Positions 7,509 through 15,272 of a DNA stretch of 56,306 nucleotides are shown here, in pieces. Source of the DNA: Verrucomicrobiales bacterium (lineage in GTDB: Bacteria > Verrucomicrobiota > Verrucomicrobiia > Verrucomicrobiales > SLCJ01); NCBI GenBank assembly GCA_024636835.1, contig JAGXGH010000029.1, positions 1 to 56,306 of the forward strand, given 5' to 3'. The translations under genes were made by a program, and so were the position numbers. The notes beneath the pieces are model-generated. The model ran no database searches. It was not told the origin of the DNA and worked only from the letters and a program-made list of their open reading frames with translations. Numbering within the stretch: position 1 is the first letter of the stretch; the number at the start of each line of letters is the position of its first letter.

Positions 7509-9044
7509 ATGATCTCGGCATTCGCAAACTCACTTAAAATCCCTGAGCTGCGTAAGCGCATCTTTTTCACCTTGGCTCTCGTTGTCATCGTCCGACTTGG
7601 CGCTGCGATTCCACTTCCCGGTGTGAACTCAGTTGGCCTCCAAGGATGGCAAGACGCAATGGCCGCTACAGGTGGTCAAGATCGTGGAGCGGCAGCCGTC
7701 GCCGCTTTGGCGAACGTTTTCTCCGGAGGTGCCCTTACCAGTTGCGCACTCTTCGCACTTGGCATCATGCCTTACATCAGTGCTTCGATTATGTTGCAAC
7801 TGATGACAGCCGTGGTTCCACGTCTTTCCAAGCTTGCGCGTGAAGACGGAGGGCGTCAGAAAATCACCCAATACACTCGATATTTAACCATCATTCTCGC
7901 CTTGGTACAGGGCACGATGTTGATCAAGTCCTTGGTGGATAATAATAACCCGTTCTTAAATGGGTATGATCCGAAGGAGTTCGGTCCGCTGATTCTCGTC
8001 AACGGAGGGGATCCTGGAATCTCCTACTACATCATGGCTGTGACCATCATTCTCGCGGGAACGATGCTCCTCATGTGGCTTGGTGAGCAGATTACCGAGC
8101 GGGGCATTGGCAACGGAGTTTCTTTGATCATTACGGTCAATATTATCCAAGCGCTTCCGGCTGCGATCTTCGTGATCTGGAACGACTACATCAATGTCGA
8201 TGTGGCCGATAACCCATTGGCACCTGCGATTGCGGTGATGCTTTTTGCCTTCCTTGCAATTGTGATTGCAGGAACGGTGGCGATCACCGAAGCACAGCGT
8301 CGGATTCCTATTCAGTATGCGAAGCGCGTCGTCGGCCGCAAGGTTTACGGTGGTCAGAAGCAATACATGCCACTCAAGGTGAACTACAGTGGCGTGATGC
8401 CGATCATCTTTGCCTCCGCAATTCTTGCGGTTCCTGGTTTGATCCTTGGTTTCATGTTCCCGGACAATGCCTTTGTGCAGAATATGGTGCAGTCGCTGAG
8501 TAATCCTAGCCACTGGCTCTACTACTTGGTGGGTGGCACAATGATTTTCTTCTTCTCTTACTTCTGGGTGGCGGTCATGTTCCAGCCAGCCCAGATTGCG
8601 GACGATTTGAAAAAGAGCGGTGGGTATGTTCCCGGTGTCCGTCCAGGAAAGCCAACGGCTGACTTTATGGACTTCACGATGAGCCGATTGACCTTCGCTG
8701 GTTCGATCTTTCTTACAGCGATCTATGTGATTCCGGGACTGGTGACTGCCTTGTTCGGCATTCAGCCTCAGGCTGCGCAGTTCTTTGGTGGCACCAGTTT
8801 GCTGATTCTCGTCGGTGTGCTTTTGGATATTCTTCGCCAAGTGGAGACACACCTGATTCAACGCAATTACGAAGGATTCCTTCGTAAGGGCAAGATCAAG
8901 GGGCGTTCTGCTGCGGCAGGTGTTGCTGCTCGTTCATCGGGCGGAGGCGGGGCATCGACGAACACAATGCTCTATCTCTACATAGTGATCGCTATATTGA
9001 CAATCTTCGGTGTGGTTGCATTGATCGCCTCCAAGCACGGTTAA
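7509..9044 (+). CDS. secY: preprotein translocase subunit SecY
   Basis: The central channel subunit of the Sec translocon in the inner membrane, with about ten hydrophobic segments. Typical features are the N-terminal ELRKRIFFTL, AAIPLPGVN, MPYISASIMLQL (plug and TM2 region), GEQITERGIGNGVSLII, and the cytoplasmic loop AQRRIPIQYAKRVVGRK with the conserved Arg residues that contact SecA or the ribosome. FWVAVMFQPAQIADDLKKSG and PGVRPGKPT follow. At 511 residues it is longer than the usual 430-440, with an inserted segment around residues 145-175 and a Gly/Ser/Ala-rich stretch before an additional C-terminal hydrophobic segment. Confidence 0.97.
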   Translation: MISAFANSLKIPELRKRIFFTLALVVIVRLGAAIPLPGVNSVGLQGWQDAMAATGGQDRGAAAVAALANVFSGGALTSCALFALGIMPYISASIMLQLMTAVVPRLSKLAREDGGRQKITQYTRYLTIILALVQGTMLIKSLVDNNNPFLNGYDPKEFGPLILVNGGDPGISYYIMAVTIILAGTMLLMWLGEQITERGIGNGVSLIITVNIIQALPAAIFVIWNDYINVDVADNPLAPAIAVMLFAFLAIVIAGTVAITEAQRRIPIQYAKRVVGRKVYGGQKQYMPLKVNYSGVMPIIFASAILAVPGLILGFMFPDNAFVQNMVQSLSNPSHWLYYLVGGTMIFFFSYFWVAVMFQPAQIADDLKKSGGYVPGVRPGKPTADFMDFTMSRLTFAGSIFLTAIYVIPGLVTALFGIQPQAAQFFGGTSLLILVGVLLDILRQVETHLIQRNYEGFLRKGKIKGRSAAAGVAARSSGGGGASTNTMLYLYIVIAILTIFGVVALIASKHG

Positions 9045-9072
9045 ACTTATTTTCCACTCTTTGGACACTTTT

Positions 9073-9113
9073 GACGGGCACACTTCTTTGCGAGGTGCGC
9101 CCGTCTTGCTTTT
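9073..9113 (+). terminator. rho-independent terminator after secY
   Basis: GACGGGC at 9073 pairs with GCCCGTC ending at 9105, with further pairing of ac/gt inside. A T-rich tail (ttgctttt) follows. It separates the ribosomal/secY unit from adk-map. Confidence 0.7.
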
Positions 9114-9140
9114 CTAAGTCTCTTCGGTTCTATTATCATC

Positions 9141-9830
9141 ATGTCATTGAGTGCCCCACCTAGCGAAACTGGAGACCACCGTCTCGTCCTTATTGGAGCC
9201 CCGGCGTCGGGTAAGGGGAGTCAGGCCAAGCGTCTCGCTAAAAAGCTGGGAATTCGTCACTTATCGACGGGTGCCGTGATCCGTGATCACATGCGTCGCA
9301 AAACGGAATTGGGTGAGCGTTGCCGCGACACGATGAACGAAGCACGACTGGTTCCCGATGAGATTGTGATGGAAGTGGTCGCCTCGGAAATTGGAAATCA
9401 TCATGGTGGCTACGTTCTCGATGGGTTTCCGCGCACTTTACAGCAGGCGGAAATGCTTGATGACTGGTTGGATCAACGAGTTAGTGCATTGACCGCGGTG
9501 ATCTCTCTCGAGGTGCCCAAAGAAGATCTCGAGCAACGAGTGCTTTCACGCGTGGTCTGTCTGGACTGCGGATATCCTTTCCGTTTGGGTGAGCGCGTCA
9601 CTTCGGTGGATCAGGCGTGCCCGGAGTGTGGTGGACAATTGGGCCAGCGCGCTGACGATAATATTGGAATGTTTCACCAGCGCTATGGTGAATTTGAGGC
9701 GGTTACTGTCCCGGTTATCGACTACTATCGACGCCAAGGTTTACTGCAAACGGTTGACGGCGGACAGTTGCCGGACGAGGTCTTTACGGAGATCGAAAAC
9801 TTGCTCGATTTACAACCTTCCAGATCATGA
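9141..9830 (+). CDS. adk: adenylate kinase, zinc-lid type
   Basis: Interconverts AMP plus ATP and two ADP. The P-loop is GAPASGKGSQ at residues 19-28, followed by HLSTGAVIRDHMRR, and DGFPRTLQQAE is the AMP-binding strand. The LID domain carries four Cys (C140-x2-C143-x16-C160-x2-C163), the zinc-binding arrangement of long bacterial adenylate kinases. An N-terminal extension of about 14 residues precedes the first strand. The stop overlaps the ATG of map by four bases (ATGA), so the two are translationally coupled. Confidence 0.93.
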   Translation: MSLSAPPSETGDHRLVLIGAPASGKGSQAKRLAKKLGIRHLSTGAVIRDHMRRKTELGERCRDTMNEARLVPDEIVMEVVASEIGNHHGGYVLDGFPRTLQQAEMLDDWLDQRVSALTAVISLEVPKEDLEQRVLSRVVCLDCGYPFRLGERVTSVDQACPECGGQLGQRADDNIGMFHQRYGEFEAVTVPVIDYYRRQGLLQTVDGGQLPDEVFTEIENLLDLQPSRS

Positions 9831-10606
9831 CGATTCCCATTCGCAAAGGAAAACAACTCGATGGAATGCGCGCTGCCGGTGAAGTGGCGGCTGAAGTATT
9901 GCTCGCCACCGCAGACGCTATCAAGCCGGGGGCTACCACTGGCGAGGTGGATCAATTCGCCGCCGACTACATCGCGAAGCTGGGGCTGAAAAGTGCCTTC
10001 CTTGGTTATCGTGGGTTTAAGGGAAACATCTGTATCTCACTCAACGAGGAAGTGGTGCACGGTATCGGCAGCCAGCGCCGTATTCAGCTCGGCGATATTG
10101 TGAAAATCGATGTCGGCGTGATCAAGGACGGATGGATCGGCGATAACGCGATCACCGTGCCGGTCGGACAAATCGACGAGAAGACGCATCGTTTACTTTA
10201 TGCAACCGAGGACTCGCTCTACGCGGCGATTGAGCATGCCGTCGACGGGGTGATGCTTGGTGATCTTTGTCATAGTGTTGAGGCTTGTGTGCAAGAGCAT
10301 GGGTTCCGTGTGGTGCGTGAGTTTGTGGGTCACGGGGTGGGACGTAAACTTCATGAAGAGCCACAGGTGCCGAACTTCGGACGCAAGGGCGCTCGTCCTC
10401 GCCTCCGTGAGGGCATGATTCTCGCCATCGAGCCGATGGTGAACGGCGGCACCGCTGCGGTAAAAATTCTCGACGACGGATGGACGGTCGTGACCCGCGA
10501 TGGCGAAAATTCCTCACACTTCGAACACACGGTGCTCGTCGGCAAGAAGAAGGCGGAAATCCTCACCTGGCGCGAACGCCGGATCGAGAAGCCGCTGGGT
10601 ATGTGA
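9827..10606 (+). CDS. map: type I methionine aminopeptidase
   Basis: Removes N-terminal Met from nascent proteins. The five metal ligands are visible: two Asp in KIDVGVIKDGWIGDNA, His in VGHGVGRKLHEEP, Glu in AIEPMV and Glu in FEHTVLV. 259 residues, normal for type I without a zinc-finger extension. It overlaps adk by four bases and ends the cluster. The infA, rpmJ, rpsM and rpsK genes that often follow are not present here. Confidence 0.95.
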   Translation: MTIPIRKGKQLDGMRAAGEVAAEVLLATADAIKPGATTGEVDQFAADYIAKLGLKSAFLGYRGFKGNICISLNEEVVHGIGSQRRIQLGDIVKIDVGVIKDGWIGDNAITVPVGQIDEKTHRLLYATEDSLYAAIEHAVDGVMLGDLCHSVEACVQEHGFRVVREFVGHGVGRKLHEEPQVPNFGRKGARPRLREGMILAIEPMVNGGTAAVKILDDGWTVVTRDGENSSHFEHTVLVGKKKAEILTWRERRIEKPLGM

Positions 10607-10775
10607 TAGCTGATCTATGCGTCCTTGTGCGCTTCGTAAAATCAGGTTTATATTTTTCCTTTCTAGCATCAGAACCCGCGCTGCACCGGAGCGAAGCGGA
10701 GTAACATTCAAGTTAGTCGGGAGGTTTATCTGAAATTGGTTAGGAATTCGCTTTTCGTTCCAAGAAGAGGGTGAC

Positions 10776-11525
10776 ATGGTGCGTTGTGATTCTATGAAGT
10801 TTTTCGCACTTTCGATTTGGTTGCCTGTGTTCTTTTGTTGTTCGGCATCAGCTCATGCAGAGGAGAAGGCCAAGCCGATTGTTCGTATTTCGGTCGAGTG
10901 GATCGAAATGAGTTCGAGCGATGCGACAGAGCTGTTGCGGACACCTCGAGAAACCACGAATGATTCCGACCTGCGGAATCAAGTGGATAAGCTGATAAGC
11001 ACTGACAAGGCCGTCATGTATGAGAGCAAGGTGACGACGAGTCGTATGGGCAAACCAAGTAGAAATGAGTCTGTCCGCGAGGAGATCTATCCGACAGAAT
11101 ATGATCCACCGTCATTGCCAGGGACGTTCAGCTCTGAAGCTGATACCACCCCAGTATGGACTTCATCTAGCAAAGGATTAAGCGGGTTTGTTCCCACCGC
11201 CTTCGAGACCCGACACACAGGAGTCAGCGTTGAGATCGATCCTAGCTATGATTCGGAGACGAATACGTTCAGCCTAAGCATGTATGCCGATATGGTGAAC
11301 CTGGTGTCTCAAAACAAATTCGCTACATATAAAGATGAACGTATGAAAGCGGACATGACGATGCCGATTTTTTACACTAACCGCTTCAAGATACATTTGA
11401 TCGTTCGACCCGGTGAATATCTTCTTGTGACGACCTTGACGCCTTTTGACGAGGACGGGAAACTCGACCGCGCGAAAAAACTGGTCGTGTTTGTCCGGGC
11501 TGAGTTGCTTAAGGTTGGTGGTTAG
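10776..11525 (+). CDS. secreted protein of unknown function with a secretin-like C-terminal half
   Basis: 249 residues. It begins with a cleavable-looking signal peptide (MKFFALSIWLPVFFCC, then SASAHA) ahead of a soluble mature part. The ATG at 10776 has a GAGG five bases upstream; a second ATG at 10794 would trim six residues. After the signal come a VRISVEWIEM strand and a charged Ser/Thr-rich middle. The part from about residue 140 (ETRHTGVSVEIDPSYD, then TLTPFDEDG) loosely recalls the beta-strand pattern of secretin domains, where a distorted-loop strand follows V-P-x-I-like text. That is a weak resemblance, and no secretion genes adjoin. It is followed by a PLD-family lipoprotein 66 bases downstream. 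Confidence 0.6.
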   Translation: MVRCDSMKFFALSIWLPVFFCCSASAHAEEKAKPIVRISVEWIEMSSSDATELLRTPRETTNDSDLRNQVDKLISTDKAVMYESKVTTSRMGKPSRNESVREEIYPTEYDPPSLPGTFSSEADTTPVWTSSSKGLSGFVPTAFETRHTGVSVEIDPSYDSETNTFSLSMYADMVNLVSQNKFATYKDERMKADMTMPIFYTNRFKIHLIVRPGEYLLVTTLTPFDEDGKLDRAKKLVVFVRAELLKVGG

Positions 11526-11591
11526 CGTTTGCGATAATATTCATTGCAGGCAGACTCTCGACGAGTGAGGCAGAATGTGTCATCTTGCGTG

Positions 11592-13004
11592 ATGCGTCGT
11601 CAAATCCTCACACTTGCTCTCACCCTGACACTTTCGTCTTGTGTTTCGACGAATCTGTTGACTCGTGACGAAGGCTACCAACCGAACAAGGCACACAAGT
11701 CAGCAATGATGGCCAACAAGATCTTGTTGGAGAGTACGGTGGAGTCGTTGATTTCCAATCCCGTCAGTGGAACGGCGAAGGGTTGTTCGATGTGGTGGAA
11801 CCGTGGGGCAATTACCGCTACAGAATCATTAGCGATGCTGCCGAGTTTTGATCAGCCCGCTGTGGAAGGTGATTCGATTGAGGAGGTGCTCGATAAGATT
11901 GGAATGCCTGCACCAATTCCTGGTCGGGTGAATTTGCTCATTGATGGGAAGCCGTTTTTTCGTGCTCTTGAGAGGTCGATCGCCGAGGCAGAACGATCCA
12001 TTGATATGCGCATCTATATCTATGACAACGATGATGTAGCGGTTTGGGTGGCGGATCAATTGAAGGCGAAGGATGCCAGTGTGCGGACTCGGGTGCTTGC
12101 AGATAGGATTGGGTCGGTAGGGTCGTGGTGGAGCGATGGCAAAACGTCACCACCGGAGGAGTTTGTATTTCCTAAGGATATTGTCGACTACGTCAACGAG
12201 GGAGAGAACATAAAGATGCGACTTGGAAGGACGCCTTGGCTCGTTGCCGATCATGGGAAACTGATCGTCGTCGATGGCGAGCATGCGTATCTGGGAGGAA
12301 TGAACATCGGGCGGGAGTATCTCTATGAGTGGCACGATATGATGGCGCGCGTCGACGGCCCGATCGTCACGGCCCTCCAAGATCTGTTTAACCGCTCGTG
12401 GACGCTACAAAGTCTCTTCGGCGATTTTAAAATGCCATTCCGTAGCCGTCTGGAAGTGCCTGAAGGTGTTCAGGCGGCCGAGGGTGAGTATGGGATTCGT
12501 ATCCTACGCACTGGATTCCGAGCGCGAGAGGTGCGAAAGTCGGTCATTGCTGCCATTCGCGCGAGTAAACATCGCGTCTACGTGCACAATCCGTATATCT
12601 CCTCTGGTGTGATGGTACGAGCTTTGATGGAAGCCTGCGAACGAGGTGTGGATGTGCGGGTAATTGCCCCAATTGAGAACGACTCGTCACTGATGCACCG
12701 GAGCAATAAGTTGGTGGCGAAGGCTCTTTTGCCATACGGTGGAAAGATCTATGCCTATCCGATTTTTTCGCATGCCAAAGCGATCGTCGTGGATGATTGG
12801 GCGTGTATTGGGTCTGCGAATTTTGACGGATTAAGTATGCGAATTAATAGCGAGTTGAACATTGGTTACTCTGATCCGAAGGCGGTGAAAGAATTGGTCG
12901 ATGAGCTTTTTTTGCCGGATATGGCGAAGTCATATCTGGTTAAAAAAGATGACTTTAAAATTCTCAGTGGTCCCGTGCAAAGGCTCCTGCTCAACCAGCT
13001 CTAG
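11592..13004 (+). CDS. phospholipase D / cardiolipin-synthase-like lipoprotein
   Basis: 470 residues from ATG 11592. This start places a signal sequence ending in the lipobox LSSC (Cys about residue 18), so the product is probably lipid-anchored in the envelope. An upstream TTG at 11544 is in frame but would bury the signal. Two HKD motifs are complete: H221-x-K223 with D228 (HGKLIVVD) and H394-x-K396 with D401 (HAKAIVVD). Each is followed by the GGMN or GSAN tail of the PLD superfamily. Two HKD motifs in one chain are typical of phosphatidyl transferases and phospholipases. A role in phospholipid remodelling is inferred; the donor and acceptor are not known. Confidence 0.85.
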   Translation: MRRQILTLALTLTLSSCVSTNLLTRDEGYQPNKAHKSAMMANKILLESTVESLISNPVSGTAKGCSMWWNRGAITATESLAMLPSFDQPAVEGDSIEEVLDKIGMPAPIPGRVNLLIDGKPFFRALERSIAEAERSIDMRIYIYDNDDVAVWVADQLKAKDASVRTRVLADRIGSVGSWWSDGKTSPPEEFVFPKDIVDYVNEGENIKMRLGRTPWLVADHGKLIVVDGEHAYLGGMNIGREYLYEWHDMMARVDGPIVTALQDLFNRSWTLQSLFGDFKMPFRSRLEVPEGVQAAEGEYGIRILRTGFRAREVRKSVIAAIRASKHRVYVHNPYISSGVMVRALMEACERGVDVRVIAPIENDSSLMHRSNKLVAKALLPYGGKIYAYPIFSHAKAIVVDDWACIGSANFDGLSMRINSELNIGYSDPKAVKELVDELFLPDMAKSYLVKKDDFKILSGPVQRLLLNQL

Positions 13005-13021
13005 GGGGAATCGAAACTACG

Positions 13022-13198
13022 TCAATGCGTGGCTGTGGAGATGTCGTCGTCGGTGAACATCTTGCCATCGGGGCCGGCAGAGCGGACGTCGACTTTGTCG
13101 ACAGACTGAAGGTGGAAGAAGAGAGGGACGCCCCAGCGATCGATCAGCTTGCCGTCTGAGGAAATGATCCGTGAGTCGTTGGAGAGGAATCGGTGTGA
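13022..13198 (-). pseudogene. out-of-frame C-terminal remnant with an 'RWG...RSAGPDGKMFTDDD' tail
   Basis: On the minus strand an open frame runs to a TGA at 13022-13024 and reads, near its end, DSRIISSDGKLIDRWGVP, then LFFHLQSVDKVDVRSAGPDG and KMFTDDD. I know this ending as the C terminus of secreted pseudopilin-like or repeat proteins of Verrucomicrobia (consensus DxWGTPxFFH...RSAGPDxxxxTxDD). It lies in a different frame from the thrombospondin-repeat ORF that ends at 13144, although the two overlap head to tail. It is either the true tail of that protein after a frameshift or the leftover end of a deleted second gene. Confidence 0.6.
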
Positions 13199-14064
13199 GT
13201 GGGGTTGGTCGCGGGTGAACCGTTCACTTCCGCACCATCGCTGAGTGAATCGTTATCGTGATCTGCAAGAACGGGAGAGGTAATAGTCTCTGTCCCATCG
13301 AGCAGACCGTCTCCATCGGTAGCGGGATTCCTGGGGTCGGTGCCGGCTTGGAACTCGGCGAATGCGGACAAGCCATCGTTGTCTTGGTCGCTGGATGCGT
13401 CGGTGCCGTCGTTGTCATCCAGCAAATGATCACGTTCCCAGTATTCCGGAAGGTCGTCTTCGTCCTGGTCACGCAGAGCGGTGGGATCGACCTCCAGTTT
13501 GACATGGTCGATACTGATCCACGAACAGGGAGTGCCGCCGGTCCGTCGAAGAGTCAGAGTGTTCTCACCCGCGGTGAGCGCCAGATTATCGCCGGGGACG
13601 ATGAACGAGATATCGGTCGATTGGTCGATTGATGAAAGCGTCTGCATCACGATGCCGTTAAGTAGGATGTCGACGTTGTGGCTACTGCCGGATTTTGGTC
13701 CAATGAAGCGGGTTGTGAACCTGATGTGTGCGGTTGGCAGCGCTTGCTCCACAATGAGATTGAAGTGAATGACATTCACTGGGTCGGATGGCACGAGCGC
13801 TCTTTCGAAATTTGCTGTAGGCTCATCGCTAGCGATGATACCGATAGGTGCAGGGTAGGTGCCCGCGATGTAGAAGTGGTCGTCTAGAAGTGTAGGTGAC
13901 CCTGGAGCGGGATCAGACGTCCAATTTTCCTGCGAAAATTCAGTATTGGATCCATCACGCTCACCAACTTCGAAAACTTTAGAAAACTGCGCTTGGGCTT
14001 GTAGCGAGACGGCAAATGCACAGATGACAGCAATTCGAAATGAGCGGCGATGTGGGGAAGGCAT
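13144..14064 (-). CDS. secreted thrombospondin type-3 repeat protein, C terminus apparently out of frame
   Basis: 306 residues with a signal peptide (RIAVICAFAVSLQAQAQ). The middle, roughly residues 90-195, is beta-rich and looks like a lectin-like or carbohydrate-binding domain. Residues from about 200 carry calcium-binding DxDxDGL-type repeats (DQDEDDLPEYWE, DQDNDGLSAFAEF, DGDGLLDG, DHDNDSLSDGAE). Such repeats usually end in a defined domain, but here the frame runs into an unrelated short end (HGSFPQTAS). A recognisable tail continues in another frame to 13022. It faces the cyclophilin gene divergently. Cell-surface or extracellular location is likely. Confidence 0.7.
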   Translation of the reverse strand: MPSPHRRSFRIAVICAFAVSLQAQAQFSKVFEVGERDGSNTEFSQENWTSDPAPGSPTLLDDHFYIAGTYPAPIGIIASDEPTANFERALVPSDPVNVIHFNLIVEQALPTAHIRFTTRFIGPKSGSSHNVDILLNGIVMQTLSSIDQSTDISFIVPGDNLALTAGENTLTLRRTGGTPCSWISIDHVKLEVDPTALRDQDEDDLPEYWERDHLLDDNDGTDASSDQDNDGLSAFAEFQAGTDPRNPATDGDGLLDGTETITSPVLADHDNDSLSDGAEVNGSPATNPTHTDSSPTTHGSFPQTAS

Positions 14065-14241
14065 CGCTTAGATATTGATCGATCTCGGTGAGAGCTGTCA
14101 ATACTACATACTTCTGATAATCAATTAGTTAAAACGATGTGTTTACTATATTGTTGATGGCTCATTGCGAATTATGAGAAGCGTCCGTGGGATTTTACTT
14201 CATGCGGTTGCGTCGCGATGTCTGATGGGGTAGCGATTGCT

Positions 14242-14751
14242 ATGGCAGAAGACATTAACATTATCGTGAAGACCAGCCGTGGCGACATTCCCGCTACGAT
14301 TTTTGCAAGTGAAGTGCCGGTGACGGCATCAAATTTCCTGAACCTCGTTAAGCGTGGGTTCTACGACGGTCTGAATTTCCACCGCGTGATCCCCGATTTC
14401 ATGATTCAAGGGGGGTGTCCTCAAGGTCGTGGCACTGGTGGCCCAGGCTACAAGTTTGCCGATGAGTGCAAGCCGAACCTGCGTCACAGCAAGCCGGGTA
14501 TCTTTTCCATGGCGAACTCCGGACCGAACACCAATGGCTCGCAGTTCTTCATCACCCACGTCCCGACCGATTGGCTCGACGGCAAACACACGGTTTTTGG
14601 TGAAGTGACCGACAACCTCGAAATTGTTCACGCCGTGCGTCAGGGCGATACCATCAATACGATCGAAATCGTTGATGCCGACAAAGTTGATGTGCTTCTT
14701 GAGGAGAATAAAAACTACGTCGACCAGTGGAACGCAGTGCTGGGTAAGTAA
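14242..14751 (+). CDS. cyclophilin-type peptidyl-prolyl cis-trans isomerase
   Basis: 169 residues from ATG 14242; the frame is open from 14218 but the extra eight residues do not resemble the family. Catalytic and ligand-binding residues are present: [13 protein letters not shown] (with the catalytic Arg), [17 protein letters not shown] and the [10 protein letters not shown] segment. The Trp of eukaryotic cyclophilins corresponds to a region here reading [12 protein letters not shown]. There is no signal peptide, so it is a cytoplasmic PpiB-like enzyme. A strong terminator follows the stop. Confidence 0.93.
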   Translation: MAEDINIIVKTSRGDIPATIFASEVPVTASNFLNLVKRGFYDGLNFHRVIPDFMIQGGCPQGRGTGGPGYKFADECKPNLRHSKPGIFSMANSGPNTNGSQFFITHVPTDWLDGKHTVFGEVTDNLEIVHAVRQGDTINTIEIVDADKVDVLLEENKNYVDQWNAVLGK

Positions 14752-14775
14752 CCGACTTGAACTCGTTTTGTATAG

Positions 14776-14806
14776 CGCCGTGTCTCTCTGGAGGCACGGC
14801 GTTTTT
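14776..14806 (+). terminator. rho-independent terminator after the cyclophilin gene
   Basis: CGCCGTG pairs with CACGGCG around a loop that can extend the stem by ctc/gag. TTTTT follows directly. Confidence 0.85.
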
Positions 14807-14833
14807 CATGGTGCAGTTTGTGGGAAGTAGAGA

Positions 14834-14896
14834 GGTAGCAGGTAGCAGGTAGCAGGTAGCAGGTAGCAGGTAGCAGGTAGCAGGTAGCAGGTAGCA
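14834..14896 (+). repeat. heptanucleotide tandem array, nine units of ggtagca
   Basis: Nine perfect head-to-tail copies of GGTAGCA start at 14834 and are followed by ggg. The same heptamer, in the opposite orientation and only about two units long, appears at 21650-21663 (ctacctgctacc). The array sits in a 521-base gene-free stretch between the cyclophilin terminator and the Na/Pi transporter. It looks like a variable-number repeat; no open frame across it is convincing. Confidence 0.95.
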
Positions 14897-14995
14897 GGGT
14901 TCGACACGGAAGGCCTACAAGTAAGAGTAGAGCGCCTAGCCCCCTGTAGCGGTGGCTTTGTAAGCGCCGAACGGACGTTGCCACACTCTGGTGTA

Positions 14996-15054
14996 GTCGC
15001 ATGAAATGTAGGTTAGACGTGTCGGCTAACACCTCATCTTCGGCGCCGCCGCAC
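14996..15054 (+). repeat. dispersed repeat family F, copy 1
   Basis: About 59 bases matching, in reverse complement, the sequence at 23184-23241. The shared part is atgaaatgtaggttagacgt (one base differs), then g[t/c]cggctaacacc, and ends in a GC-rich cggcg...gccgcac. It contains a small inverted repeat (gttag / ctaac). The remaining sequence to 15272 shows no gene. Confidence 0.75.
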
Positions 15055-15272
15055 TTCCCTCTTCCCATTTTTGCGCTTTTTTGTGGCTAAAATCAGCACC
15101 TACCTCCGCGTCACAGCGGCTCTGCGCGAGAACCTCTTCTCTCGCCTACCCATACCTTGTAGCGTTTTTTGTCTAGATCTCCTGTGCAAAACGAGAACCG
15201 AGATGATTGTGACGAAATTGTTGCAATCGGTGGTAAAGGTCGCTTTGGTTATCAGAACTCCACGACTCCTTT

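Noticed and set aside
14834..14896. CRISPR-like array
   Set aside because: The unit is seven bases with no spacers, so it is a simple tandem repeat.
14715..15068. Minus-strand ORF across the GGTAGCA array
   Set aside because: Its sequence is mostly the translated heptamer repeat; it has no start context or family resemblance.
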